From Micromonospora qiuiae (GTDB taxonomy: Bacteria; Actinomycetota; Actinomycetes; Mycobacteriales; Micromonosporaceae): 62,415 nt of DNA. Of this stretch, positions 23,444 through 32,654 are shown piece after piece. The translations under genes and the position numbers were made by a program. Under the pieces are notes generated by a model that did not search any database, was not told where the DNA came from, and saw only the letters and a program-made list of their open reading frames with translations. Position 1 is the first letter of the stretch. Each line of letters opens with the position of its first letter. Location of the stretch: positions 1-62,415 of the forward strand of contig NZ_BOPC01000055.1 of the NCBI RefSeq assembly GCF_016863555.1, given 5' to 3'.

Positions 23444-23905
23444 ATGCGTACGCAGCGCCAGGTAGTGGACTACTCGCTCCGGAAGCGAGCGGCGCTGCGT
23501 GAACTCCTCGCCGGGCGCGTCGGCACCTACGACCTGTGCGACGCTTCTCCGTACCTGAAGAACGCGGCTCGCTTCCATGGTGAGCCCACCGATCAGCGGT
23601 GTCCGATCTGCCGGAGTGAGAACCTCACTCACGTCCACTACATTTACGGGGACGAGCTCAAGCAGTCCGCCGGCCAGGCCCGTACGATGGCCGAGTTGTC
23701 CGTGCTGGCGATGACGCTGCGTGAGTTCCAGGTCTTCGTGGTGGAGGTGTGCCTCGGCTGCGACTGGAACCATCTTGTCGAGCAGTACCTGCTCGGGCGG
23801 GACGGGCTGACCGGTGGCGTCGAGGGCGAGTCGGAGCAGCAGGCGGCGAGTGTGGCCGCCGCCGGTGGACCAGGTGCCCGACGAAGGCGAGAGGCGCAAC
23901 GGTGA
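23444..23905 (+). CDS. DUF5318 zinc-ribbon protein
   Basis: 153 aa. Two cysteine pairs, CPIC (about residue 53) and CLGC (about 103), could hold zinc. The conserved body runs VVDYSLRKRAALRELLAGR, DLCDASPYLKNAARFHG, HVHYIYGDELK. The last 35 residues are disordered. Its place between padR-ino1 and the class A PBP equals Rv0049. Function is unknown. Confidence 0.85.
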   Translation: MRTQRQVVDYSLRKRAALRELLAGRVGTYDLCDASPYLKNAARFHGEPTDQRCPICRSENLTHVHYIYGDELKQSAGQARTMAELSVLAMTLREFQVFVVEVCLGCDWNHLVEQYLLGRDGLTGGVEGESEQQAASVAAAGGPGARRRREAQR

Positions 23906-24101
23906 GTCGAGCTCGATCGGCCAGCCCTGGCCGTGGTGTACGCGGCCGGGGCAACCGATGGCTCACACGGGCGAATAGTCCGAATGATTCTGATCTGAAC
24001 TCGTCGATGCGGCACCCCCGTGCCGAGGCGACGGGTGTCGCAACTCACGGCAAACCGGTGGCGGCGCGACAGGGCCCCACCGCGACGGCAGGGTGTGAGG
24101 A

Positions 24102-26981
24102 ATGAACTCGTACGGTGATCCCAGCTCCTCGCGCGGCCGGGCCCGCATTCCGGGCCAGGACGACGGGCCGGCGGACGACGCGTACCGCCGCCCGGGTGGT
24201 GATCCGCGCGCAGTCAACTGGTCAGCCGGACCGGCGGACGCGGGTTCGGTAGCCCGTGCATCGGTTGGCGGGCGCGCCTCGGTCGGTGGCTCGGCGAGCG
24301 TTCCGCCGCGTGGCGGGCCCGCCGCTGGCTCTGCCTCGGCCGGCGCCGGGTCAGTGGGCCGGGCCGGGCCGGGTCGCGCCTCGGTGCCGGTCTCCCCGGC
24401 CGGGCCGGGCCGCGCCTCGGTGCCGGTGTCCCCCGCGCCGGGGCGAGCCGGTCGCGCGTCGGTGCCGGTGAGCCCGGCGCCGGGCCGGGCTTCCGTCGGT
24501 GCCGCCTCCGTCAGCGCGGCCTCGGGCGGTCGGGCGAGCGTCGGCTCGGCGTCCGTGGGCGGCCGGGCCGCGGTGGCCCGCGCGAGCGTCGGTGGACCGG
24601 GCGGACCCGGTGGACCGGGCGGACCCGGTGGACCGGGCGGACGCGGTGGACCGGGCGGACGCGGTCGCGGTGGACGCGACCCGGACGCGGTGGCCCGGGC
24701 CCGTAAGCGCAAGCGGATCAACATGCTGATCGCCGGTTTCGCGGTCTTCATCATGCTGGCCGGCATCGGCGTGGTCGGGTTCACCTACTACTCGACCAAC
24801 GTGGTGCTGCCCAAGGAGATCCCGCTGCCGCTCTCCACCACCGTCTACATGAAGGACGGCAAGACCACGGTGGCCAAGCTCGGCAACGAGAACCGCATCT
24901 TCGTCACCATCGACAGCATCCCGCAGCACGTGCAGGACGCGGTCGCCGCCGCCGAGGACCGTAACTTCTACCGGCACTCGGGCGTCGACTACAAGGGCAT
25001 CGCCCGGGCCGCCTGGAACAACCTCTCCGGTGGCGACAAGCAGGGTGCCTCGACCATCACCCAGCAGTACGCCCGCAACGCCTACGAGAACCTCCAGGAC
25101 GACAGCTACGGCCGGAAGGTGAAGGAGGCGATCCTCGCCTCCAAGCTGAACGACAAATTCACCAAGAAGCAGATCATGGAGAACTACCTCAACGTGATCT
25201 ACTTCGGTCGGGGCGCGCACGGCATCGAGGCGGCGGCACAGACGTACTTCAAGACCAGCACCAAGAATCTCACTCCGGCGCAGGGGGCGGTGCTCGCCGC
25301 CCTGATCAAGCAACCGGTCGCCAGTGCCACGCACAAGGGGTACGACCCGGCGGAGAACGAGGTCGACGCCAAGATCCGGTGGGAGTACGTCATCAACGGC
25401 ATGGTCGAGGAGGGCTGGCTGAACGCTCCTGGCAAGCCGGATCGCCCGACCGAGTACCCGAAGGTCGAGAAGGTCAAGAAGGACAACGGCTTCGGTGTCG
25501 CCACCCCGCGCGGCAACGTGATCAACTACGTCCGCAAGGAGATGGCCGAATGGGGCATCTGCACCGAGACCGGTGAGCCGGACAAGCCAAGCTGCGTGAG
25601 CGAGCTGCGGGAAGGCGGTTACCGGATCACCACCAGCATCGACCCGAAGATGCAGAAGTCGCTGGAAGAAATTGCCCAGGTCGATCGCAAGGGCGCATTC
25701 CTGGCGGACCAGCCGAAGAACCTGATGCCGGCGGTGGTGTCCGTGGAGCCGAAGACCGGCCGCGTGCTGGCCTACTACGGCGGCAACAGCGGCGCCGACT
25801 ACGACTACGCGGGCCTCAACACCGACTCCAAGGGTGCCCTCGTCGGTGGTCACCCGGCCGGTTCGACCTTCAAGGTTTACACCCTCGCCGCTGCCATCGA
25901 TGCCGGCATCTCTGTGAAGTCGTATTGGGACGCCACTCCGTTCAAGCCGGAGGGCTTCAAGGATCCGATCGTGAACGCCGGCCGGGACGTGCGACAGAGT
26001 TGTAACAAGTCCTGCACTCTGCAGGAGTCGACCGTGCTGTCGTACAACGTGCCGTTCTTTCACATTGCCGACCAGATCGGCACGGACAAGGTGATCGACA
26101 TGGCCCGGCGGGCCGGCATCCGCACCATGTGGAACGACGATCAGAAGCCGTTCGACCTGCTCAAGAACAAGCCGAAGGATCTCGCGCCGAGCCAGTTCGA
26201 CCGAGTGGCCGCCTATGGTCAGTACCCGGTCACCGTGCTCGACCACGCCAACGGCCTGGCCACGCTCGCCAATGGCGGCAAGTACAACAAGGCGCACTTC
26301 GTGCTGAAGGTGGAGAAGCAGAACAAGGCAACCGGCAAGTGGGACAAGGTCCGCGGCACGGGCGAGAAGCTCGAGCCGAAGCAGGTAATCCGGCCGGAGG
26401 TCGCCGACGAGGTGACCGCTGTCCTTAAGGAGATCCCGGGCAAGAACAACGCCAGCGTGGCCGGCCGCCCGCTGGCCGGCAAGACGGGCACCTGGCAGCT
26501 CGGCGACACCGGCAAGAACCAGGACGCCTGGATGGTCGGCTACGACGAGAATCTCGCCACGGCGGTGTGGATCGGTAGCCGCGACGTGAAGAAGCGGGCC
26601 ATCCTCGACCGGGGCGGCAGCAACATCAGCGGTGGTGGTCTGGCGGCCCAGCTGTGGAAGCGGTACATGGACGAGGCGCTCAAGAACTCCAAGCCCTCTG
26701 ACCTGCCCAACGTCACCGGCATCGGGGACGAGAGCGCCGGCAACGGCGTACCGCCGGCTCCTCCGCCGCCGGAGAACGGGCAGTGCGAGCCGACCGATCT
26801 GATCTGCCAGCTCACCGGCGGAAACAACAACCGCGGAAACAACCGCGGCGGCCGCGACAACAACGGCTCCGGCCCCGGTAACCCCGCCGACGGCTTCCCG
26901 TTCAACCCGCCGACGGGCGGCGACGGCCGCGGTGGTGGTGGCGGTGGCCTGCTGCCACCGAGAACAACCAACCGGGAGTAA
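24102..26981 (+). CDS. ponA: class A penicillin-binding protein (bifunctional)
   Basis: 959 aa. The cytoplasmic N-terminus (1-205) is low in complexity: RASV-type repeats, then GPGGPGG repeats. A membrane helix is at about 208-231. The GT51 glycosyltransferase domain (about 250-430) has AAAEDRNFYRHSGVD with the catalytic Glu and ASTITQQYARNAY. The transpeptidase has STFK (Ser about 588), the SYN motif in LSYNVPF, and KTGT at about 793. The tail is Pro/Gly/Asn-rich. It polymerises and crosslinks peptidoglycan outside the membrane. Place and form fit PonA1 (Rv0050), an SigA-independent housekeeping enzyme. GAGGA abuts the ATG. Confidence 0.94.
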   Translation: MNSYGDPSSSRGRARIPGQDDGPADDAYRRPGGDPRAVNWSAGPADAGSVARASVGGRASVGGSASVPPRGGPAAGSASAGAGSVGRAGPGRASVPVSPAGPGRASVPVSPAPGRAGRASVPVSPAPGRASVGAASVSAASGGRASVGSASVGGRAAVARASVGGPGGPGGPGGPGGPGGRGGPGGRGRGGRDPDAVARARKRKRINMLIAGFAVFIMLAGIGVVGFTYYSTNVVLPKEIPLPLSTTVYMKDGKTTVAKLGNENRIFVTIDSIPQHVQDAVAAAEDRNFYRHSGVDYKGIARAAWNNLSGGDKQGASTITQQYARNAYENLQDDSYGRKVKEAILASKLNDKFTKKQIMENYLNVIYFGRGAHGIEAAAQTYFKTSTKNLTPAQGAVLAALIKQPVASATHKGYDPAENEVDAKIRWEYVINGMVEEGWLNAPGKPDRPTEYPKVEKVKKDNGFGVATPRGNVINYVRKEMAEWGICTETGEPDKPSCVSELREGGYRITTSIDPKMQKSLEEIAQVDRKGAFLADQPKNLMPAVVSVEPKTGRVLAYYGGNSGADYDYAGLNTDSKGALVGGHPAGSTFKVYTLAAAIDAGISVKSYWDATPFKPEGFKDPIVNAGRDVRQSCNKSCTLQESTVLSYNVPFFHIADQIGTDKVIDMARRAGIRTMWNDDQKPFDLLKNKPKDLAPSQFDRVAAYGQYPVTVLDHANGLATLANGGKYNKAHFVLKVEKQNKATGKWDKVRGTGEKLEPKQVIRPEVADEVTAVLKEIPGKNNASVAGRPLAGKTGTWQLGDTGKNQDAWMVGYDENLATAVWIGSRDVKKRAILDRGGSNISGGGLAAQLWKRYMDEALKNSKPSDLPNVTGIGDESAGNGVPPAPPPPENGQCEPTDLICQLTGGNNNRGNNRGGRDNNGSGPGNPADGFPFNPPTGGDGRGGGGGGLLPPRTTNRE

Positions 26982-26992
26982 TAGCCATCGAT

Positions 26993-27035
26993 GCCGCAGG
27001 CGGCCGGACAGCGGGTCCGACCGCCTGCGGCTTTT
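26993..27035 (+). terminator. intrinsic terminator after ponA
   Basis: Eleven-bp perfect stem GCCGCAGGCGG / CCGCCTGCGGC, 17-nt loop, followed at once by TTTT. Confidence 0.9.
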
Positions 27036-27128
27036 GGCGTACCCCAACGCAGGTGGTCGCGACGATCCATGGCCTTCGTCGCGGTTTCGACTTCTGCCCG
27101 GTCATTTGATACGGCAGGATGCACGGTC

Positions 27129-28703
27129 ATGAGCACCCAGTCGACGCCCGGCATCGATGGACCGGATGTCCCCGATCACCCGTCCCGGTCCGACGGCTTC
27201 ATCCGCGGACTCTCCGGCCTGATCGGTGGCCCGCTCGGCGACCACGCCGTCGCCCGCGACTCGCCGAGCGGCACGGCCCGCCGGTTGTGGACGGCTGCGC
27301 GGATCGTGCTGGCGCTGGCCTGCCTGACCCTGGTCCTGCACTGGGTGCAGAAGTCGCCCTGCCAGGACGGTGCCTGGACGGACAACAAGCAGTACACCCG
27401 GTTCTGCTACACCGACGTGCTGGCGCTCTACTACGCCGAGAACCTTCACCAGGGTGCGGTGCCCTACCGGGACCATCCGGTTGAGTACCCGGTGCTGACC
27501 GGGTACTTCATGGGGGCGCTCGGCCTGCCGGTGCACGCGGCTGGCGAGGGTAATCCCGACATGAACCAGGGGCAGTGGTTCTACAACCTCAATGCCCTCG
27601 TGCTCGGGGCGCTGGCGGTGGCCACCGTGGCCGTGCTGCTGGCACTGCGTCGCCGCCGACCGTGGGACGCCGCGCTCTTCGCCCTGTCCCCCGCGCTGCT
27701 GCTCACCGCCACCGTCAACTGGGACCTGCTCGCCATCGGGCTGGCCGCCTTCGGCTTGCTGGCCTGGGCGCGTACCGGCCGAGGGTTGGGGGGCAGCCTG
27801 CCCGGCGGATCGCCGCCAGGGCATTGGAACGGCGGGTTGCTGATGATCGCCCTGGCCGGGGTGCTGATCGGGCTCGGCGGTGCGGCGAAGATGTGGCCGC
27901 TGTTCATCCTCGGCCCGATCCTGGTGTTGGCGATCCGTACCGGCCGAGTCTGGGCCGGCATCCTGCCGATCATCACCGCCGCGGTGACGGTGGTCGCGGT
28001 GAACCTACCGGTGGCCCTCCCGGAAGCTTCGCGGGAGAACTGGGGGCGGTTCTTCGAACTCAACACCACTCGCCCGATCGACTGGGGAACTCTCTGGTAC
28101 ATCGGCCGCTACCTGGACGGCAAGATCGGTGACCCGGCAAGCCAGGGCCCGTTCCAGTGGCTCGACGCCAACATTCCCACCCTCAACTGGGTGTCGTACG
28201 CCCTGTTCGGGCTGGCCTGCCTCGGCATCGGCCTGCTCGCGCTGCTCGCGCCGCGCCGGCCCCGGCTCGCCCAGCTCGCCTTCCTCGTGGTCGCCGCCTT
28301 CCTGATCTTCAGCAAGGTCTGGTCGCAGCAGTTCGTGCTCTGGCTGCTGCCGCTGCTGGTGCTCGCCCGGCCCAAGTGGGGGGCCTTCCTCGCCTGGCAG
28401 GCGGCCGAGGTCGGCTACTTCGTCGCGTTCTACGGCGAACTGCTCGGCACGTCGACCGGCACCCCGGTCTTCCCGGAGGGCGTGTTCGTGCTCGCCTCGA
28501 CCCTGCGACTGGCCACGGTGGTGGCGCTGTGCGTGCTGGTCGTACAGGAGATCCTGCACCCCGAGCGCGACGCGGTCCGCAACAGCTACGCCGACGACCC
28601 GGACGGCGGCCTCTTCGACGGCGCTCCCGACGCCCCCTGGCTGCAACGATGGCGAGCAAGCCGCGCAACCGCCGCCCCGACCCCGACCCCAGCCGCCGCC
28701 TGA
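27129..28703 (+). CDS. GT87-type polyprenol-phosphate glycosyltransferase
   Basis: 524 aa integral membrane protein with about ten helices. The first extracytoplasmic loop has CYTDVLALYYAENLHQGAVPYRDHPVEYPVLTG split over short motifs, with the conserved acidic residues of GT-C enzymes (DHPVEYP). Start ATG 27129, weak RBS. Matches Rv0051 by position and topology. GT87 enzymes use polyprenyl-phosphate sugars (often mannose) to extend glycolipids or glycans on the outer face. The exact substrate is unknown. Confidence 0.82.
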   Translation: MSTQSTPGIDGPDVPDHPSRSDGFIRGLSGLIGGPLGDHAVARDSPSGTARRLWTAARIVLALACLTLVLHWVQKSPCQDGAWTDNKQYTRFCYTDVLALYYAENLHQGAVPYRDHPVEYPVLTGYFMGALGLPVHAAGEGNPDMNQGQWFYNLNALVLGALAVATVAVLLALRRRRPWDAALFALSPALLLTATVNWDLLAIGLAAFGLLAWARTGRGLGGSLPGGSPPGHWNGGLLMIALAGVLIGLGGAAKMWPLFILGPILVLAIRTGRVWAGILPIITAAVTVVAVNLPVALPEASRENWGRFFELNTTRPIDWGTLWYIGRYLDGKIGDPASQGPFQWLDANIPTLNWVSYALFGLACLGIGLLALLAPRRPRLAQLAFLVVAAFLIFSKVWSQQFVLWLLPLLVLARPKWGAFLAWQAAEVGYFVAFYGELLGTSTGTPVFPEGVFVLASTLRLATVVALCVLVVQEILHPERDAVRNSYADDPDGGLFDGAPDAPWLQRWRASRATAAPTPTPAAA

Positions 28704-28758
28704 CGCTGGCCGTCGACTTGTCAGCCGCGCAAGTCCCAGACGGCGCCGGCCACCGTCA

Positions 28759-28832
28759 GGATTTGCGGGAAGCCTGCCCGGCGCAGGGATCAAGCCTGAC
28801 CGCCCGGAGCCGGGCAGGCTTCCCGCAAATCC
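28759..28832. terminator. 24-bp perfect inverted repeat, two-way terminator
   Basis: Arms 28759-28782 and 28809-28832 match perfectly over 24 bp (core GGGAAGCCTGCCCGGC), loop 26 nt. It lies between the convergent GT87 and GT-C membrane genes. The stem is much longer than most terminators. Confidence 0.88.
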
Positions 28833-28847
28833 CCACCCGGACCGGCT

Positions 28848-30914
28848 CTAGAGACGGAACACGACGACCGAGCCGATCTCCTCGCGGGTGACGCCCAGCC
28901 CGTCGACCGGCGCGTCGATGCTGATCTCCCACGGCGTGCCGGCGATCCGGTCGCGCAGCACCAGCACGTTGTGTACGCCGAGGGTGCGCAGGTAGTCGAC
29001 GCTGACCTGGTCGGGGAAGGCCATCGTGACCCGGCGGACGTCGTCCAGTTGGCGCGGCGTGAAGCCACTGCCCCCGTTGACGATCTTCTGGAACCGCGTC
29101 GTCGACCAGAGCATCACCGGCTGGTCGTGGTTCTGCCCGCTGGGCAGCACCAGCAACGGGCCGTCGATGGTACGCATGGCAGCCGGCTGTGGTGGCACCA
29201 CCGGGTGCGGCGTGGTATTGGTGCCCTCGGCGATGACCAGCACCAGCGGGAGCAGGGTGGCCAGGCGCAGCCACGGGCTCGGCCAGGAGGGGATCCGTTC
29301 AGCGGAGATCTCCCGGACCCGCTCGGCGAAGGCGCCGACCGCGCCGGCGGCGAGCAGTCCGAGCAGGAGGGTGGCCCACAGCATGAGCCGCCCCGGCGTA
29401 CGGATGCCGGCCCAGCCCGGCAGGTGGTCGAAGAGCGGAGCGTAGGTGAATCGGCCGCCGAAGAACTCGGTGCCCATCGACAGTGTCATCGCCACCAGCG
29501 CCCCGGCGAGCAGCAGGAGGCGGTGGCGGACCTTCCAGATCGAGAAGAACAGGCCACCGGCGGCCAGCGCGTAGAGCACGAAGCCGGGCAGCAGGGTCAT
29601 CTCCGGATGCCAGGGCAGGATCGATCGAGCGCCCTCGTGTAACCCGCCCCAGATGCGGGACTCCGTCGGAGCGGTCACGAAGCCGCTCAGCGGGGGCGAG
29701 AAGGCGGCGATGTCGCGGAGGGTTCGTTCGGCGTGCGGGTGCAGGTGGGTGACGGTGAAGTACGGGATGGCCAGCAGCACGCCGACCCCGGCGAAGATCA
29801 GACCACCGATCACGTCGGCGGCGAACAGGCGTTGGCCGAAGGGTCGTTTCACCCGCCAGAAGATCCGCTTCGCGTACCAGACGACGACGCTCACGATCAC
29901 CGTGCCGGCGAGGAAGTACGCGAACGGCAGGCCGACGCCGAAGCCGAGGCTCAGCTGCCAGGTGGCCACCAGCCAACCGCCGTAGACCCAGCCCTCGCGC
30001 CGGCGCTCGGGCCGGTAGCCGTGCCGCAGCGACCAGCCGTGCCCCCGGGCGAGCATGGCCAGCGCCAGCGGGATGCCGCCGTTGGAGATCACGTGCAGGT
30101 GACCGGCCTGGGCCAGCAGCCACGGCGCGTAGGTGTAGCTGACTCCGGCCACGGCGGACCCGATCCGTCCCGCCCCGAGCTGCCGGGCCAGCACGTACGC
30201 GCCGAACGTGGCGAGCGCGTGCGCCAGCACGAACATGATGTTGTAGCGAACGAGGGCGGCCTCCGGCCCGGTGCCGATCATGCCGGCTGGCGCATAGCCG
30301 AGCAGCGTGTCGGAGAACGCGAAGCTCCAGCGCTCCGGAAAGAAGACGTTCGCGTGCCACAGTTGGGCGGGGTCGGTCAGCAGGATGTGCCCGGACCAGG
30401 CCATCTGCCAGGCCTGGAGGCTCGGGTCCCAGTAGTCCTGGGGCAGCGTGTATCGGGGGTAGCGCAGCGTCGGCCAGGTCATCAGCACGGCCAACGCGAG
30501 AGAGCCGAAAGCGGCCAGGGTCCACTCGTGGATCAGAATCCGGCCGAATCGACGGCCGAAGCGGCCGTACCAGGTCGGCACCGGGTCGGGGGCCGGCCCG
30601 AAGGAGGCCCAGGGATCCTTGCTGTCCCCGTCCGCCCGGCCCTCGTGGCCCTTCCCGTCCCGCTCGGCTGTGCCCTCGTCGGCCTTGGCGTCGTCCTTGT
30701 CTGTCGTGCCCGCGGCGTCCTTGCCGTCGCCCTTCTTGTCGGCCGTGCCGGCCTTCCTGTCGGCGAGGCCGGCCTCCTTGTCGGCGGTGGCCTTCTTCGG
30801 ATCGTCCTGGCCGGGCTCTGGCCGCTCGTCGATGCCGTGGCCGCTCCTGTCTGATTCGTCCTTGCTGATCGCGCCCGTGGCGTTGTGGTCGCCGCCGGTT
30901 CCGCCCGTCGTCAT
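28848..30914 (-). CDS. GT-C-like polytopic membrane protein
   Basis: 688 aa. The first 100 residues are a charged Lys/Asp/Gly repeat region (GLADRKAGTADKKGDGKDAA). Then comes a helix at about 125-147 and a loop with LPQDYWDPSLQAWQMAW, the usual place of the GT-C catalytic Asp, followed by ten or more helices and a C-terminal extracytoplasmic domain of about 130 residues. ATG 30914 overlaps the nfo stop by 4 bp. Similar proteins are annotated as glycosyltransferases or hypothetical membrane proteins; the substrate is unknown. Confidence 0.75.
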   Translation of the reverse strand: MTTGGTGGDHNATGAISKDESDRSGHGIDERPEPGQDDPKKATADKEAGLADRKAGTADKKGDGKDAAGTTDKDDAKADEGTAERDGKGHEGRADGDSKDPWASFGPAPDPVPTWYGRFGRRFGRILIHEWTLAAFGSLALAVLMTWPTLRYPRYTLPQDYWDPSLQAWQMAWSGHILLTDPAQLWHANVFFPERWSFAFSDTLLGYAPAGMIGTGPEAALVRYNIMFVLAHALATFGAYVLARQLGAGRIGSAVAGVSYTYAPWLLAQAGHLHVISNGGIPLALAMLARGHGWSLRHGYRPERRREGWVYGGWLVATWQLSLGFGVGLPFAYFLAGTVIVSVVVWYAKRIFWRVKRPFGQRLFAADVIGGLIFAGVGVLLAIPYFTVTHLHPHAERTLRDIAAFSPPLSGFVTAPTESRIWGGLHEGARSILPWHPEMTLLPGFVLYALAAGGLFFSIWKVRHRLLLLAGALVAMTLSMGTEFFGGRFTYAPLFDHLPGWAGIRTPGRLMLWATLLLGLLAAGAVGAFAERVREISAERIPSWPSPWLRLATLLPLVLVIAEGTNTTPHPVVPPQPAAMRTIDGPLLVLPSGQNHDQPVMLWSTTRFQKIVNGGSGFTPRQLDDVRRVTMAFPDQVSVDYLRTLGVHNVLVLRDRIAGTPWEISIDAPVDGLGVTREEIGSVVVFRL

Positions 30915-31702
30915 CGCGCCGGAGTCTCCCCGCCGAGCTGTTCCCGCAGGAAGGCGATGTCGCTGGCCTGGCCCTCGGCGCCGCCCGGCGTCTCGACGAT
31001 GACCGGGGCTCCGGCCGCCCGGATCACCGCCACCACCAGCTCCGGGTCGATGGTTCCGCCGCGCAGGTTGTCGTGGCGGTCGCGGCCCGACCCGAACCCG
31101 TCCTTGGAGTTGTTGGCGTGCACCAGGTTGATCCGCCCGGTGATCGCCTTCACCCGGTCGACCAGGCCGAGGAGTTCCTCACCGCCGGCGTGGGCGTGGC
31201 AGGTGTCGAGACAGAAACCGACCTGATGGTCACCGATGGCGTCCCAGAGCCGGGCGAGCGCGTCCAGCCGGCGCGCGCAGGCGTTCTCACCGCCAGCAGT
31301 GTTCTCGATGAGCACCGGCAGCCCGAAGCCACCCGACTCCTCCGCGTACGCCAGGGCCTTGCGCCAGTTGTCGAACCCGCTTGCGGGGTCGTCGCCGGAA
31401 CTGATGTGCCCGCCGTGCACCACCAGCCCCTTCGCGCCGATCGCCGCAGCGGCCCTTGCGTGCGCGAGCAGCAGCTTGCGACTGGGGATCCGGATGCGGT
31501 TGTTCCCGGTGGCGACGTTGACCACGTACGGCGCGTGCACGTAGATGTCCACGCTGCTGGTGCGCAGGTGCTCCGCGTCCGCGCGGGGCTGCGGCGCCTT
31601 CCAACCCTGCGGGTCGGAGAGGAAGAACTGCACGGCGTCGGCTGCACGGGCGGCCGCTTCCGCGAGCGGGTCCGTGGGATCGACGTGGGCTCCGATACGC
31701 AT
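30911..31702 (-). CDS. nfo: deoxyribonuclease IV (AP endonuclease)
   Basis: 263 aa TIM-barrel nuclease that cuts 5' to abasic sites in base-excision repair. Metal-binding residues of the family are visible: VHAPY, VVHGGH, LIENTAGG, FCLDTCHAHAGG, LVHANNSKDGFGSGRDRH, and VIVETPGG. ATG 31702 is leaderless, with TAGGCT 7 nt upstream. It is coupled by ATGA overlap to a membrane protein with no evident link to DNA repair. Confidence 0.93.
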   Translation of the reverse strand: MRIGAHVDPTDPLAEAAARAADAVQFFLSDPQGWKAPQPRADAEHLRTSSVDIYVHAPYVVNVATGNNRIRIPSRKLLLAHARAAAAIGAKGLVVHGGHISSGDDPASGFDNWRKALAYAEESGGFGLPVLIENTAGGENACARRLDALARLWDAIGDHQVGFCLDTCHAHAGGEELLGLVDRVKAITGRINLVHANNSKDGFGSGRDRHDNLRGGTIDPELVVAVIRAAGAPVIVETPGGAEGQASDIAFLREQLGGETPAR

Positions 31703-31709
31703 GCAGGCG

Positions 31710-31715
31710 AGCCTA
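31710..31715 (-). promoter_or_regulatory. -10 box, leaderless nfo promoter
   Basis: On the minus strand TAGGCT, then 7 nt, then ATG 31702. No RBS is present. Confidence 0.6.
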
Positions 31716-31962
31716 CGTCGGGCGGACGACAGTCGGGGTCACGCCCATCGCGCCGGTCGCGTCACCGCGTACGGCTGGAGTCGTTGATACCGGTGGATTC
31801 GACAAACAGGTATGTGCCCGGCCCGGCGTTGCAGCCGGCCGACGGGAGGGCCCTCCGGCTCGGCGGGTCCGGGGTCGACGGACAAAATGTCAGTAATTTT
31901 GGTGTTTGCCCCACCTGTCACCCGCTTCCGCGATAACGTGCAGGTAACAACGTGATAAAGCT

Positions 31963-32102
31963 CCGCGGGGCGTCTCCGGTCCAATCTCATCGGTGTGGTC
32001 GTTCCTCCCCAGGTCCCACCCAAGGAATGCGGACGAGGCGCCCCGCGGTCACGTCAGTCCGGGGGTCCGTGTCGACACTGAGGTCGGCACGGACCCCCGG
32101 AC
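31963..32102 (+). ncRNA. candidate structured RNA upstream of rpsF
   Basis: Three stems in order. An outer 14-bp stem pairs 31963-31976 (CCGCGGGGCGTCTC) with 32035-32048. Inside it a TTCCT/AGGAA hairpin (32002-32027) carries a loop with CCCC, CCC and CCC runs. A 15-bp perfect hairpin follows at 32057-32071/32088-32102 and could be its terminator. A possible -10 (TAACGT, 31934-31939) lies upstream. No coding frame fits. It may instead belong to the rpsF leader, but the likely rpsF promoter lies after it. The 31703-31960 part of the gap has no gene. Confidence 0.4.
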
Positions 32103-32145
32103 CGCTGCGCCCGTGGCCTCGGTGCTGGTGATCGTCCGGGCCGGG

Positions 32146-32151
32146 TATCCT
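32146..32151 (+). promoter_or_regulatory. putative -10 of the rpsF operon
   Basis: TATCCT after an extended GCCGGG element, 113 bp before rpsF. The -35 is not clear. The position just past the 32057-32102 hairpin would shield it from upstream transcription. Confidence 0.4.
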
Positions 32152-32264
32152 GGGCCGGTCGTCCGCTCCCGGGGCCGGGTCCTCCGGATCGGGACGGACC
32201 GCGACGCACGACCTCCTGCCACGGAAGGACCGTGGCCGCTTAGCCCACAGGAGGTGAGCACGTC

Positions 32265-32555
32265 TTGCGTCATTACGAAATCATGGTGATCCTCGACCCC
32301 AGCCTCGAGGAGCGCACCGTCGCACCGTCGCTCGACACGTACCTGAACGTGATCAGGACCGCGGGTGGCTCGGTGGAGAAGACCGACGTGTGGGGCCGCC
32401 GGCGCCTCGCGTACGAGATCAACAAAAAGGCTGAGGGCATCTACGCCGTCATCGACCTCCAGGCGACGCCGGAGGCCGTGGCCGAGCTGGACCGCCAGCT
32501 GCGGCTCAACGAGTCCGTGCTGCGCACCAAGGTCATCCGGCCGGAGATGCGCTAA
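32265..32555 (+). CDS. rpsF: 30S ribosomal protein S6
   Basis: 96 aa. Starts at TTG 32265 behind a full AGGAGGTGAG sequence; the family start (M)RHYEIMVILDPSLEE requires it. The S6 fold and the RRLAYEINKKAEGIYAVIDL segment are clear. Binds S18 on the 30S platform; rpsR is two genes downstream. First gene of the rpsF-ssb-rpsR-rplI operon. Confidence 0.97.
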   Translation: MRHYEIMVILDPSLEERTVAPSLDTYLNVIRTAGGSVEKTDVWGRRRLAYEINKKAEGIYAVIDLQATPEAVAELDRQLRLNESVLRTKVIRPEMR

Positions 32556-32654
32556 GCATTCCACCCCCCGCCCCACCGGGATGAGCCTCATCTGTGCTGT
32601 CGGAGGGTTCTGGGAACCTGTACGACGTACGGATGAGTGCGCGAGGAGATGGTC

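Noticed and set aside
24351..27047. 898-aa minus-strand open frame across ponA
   Set aside because: Shadow of the penicillin-binding protein gene, whose catalytic motifs are on the plus strand.
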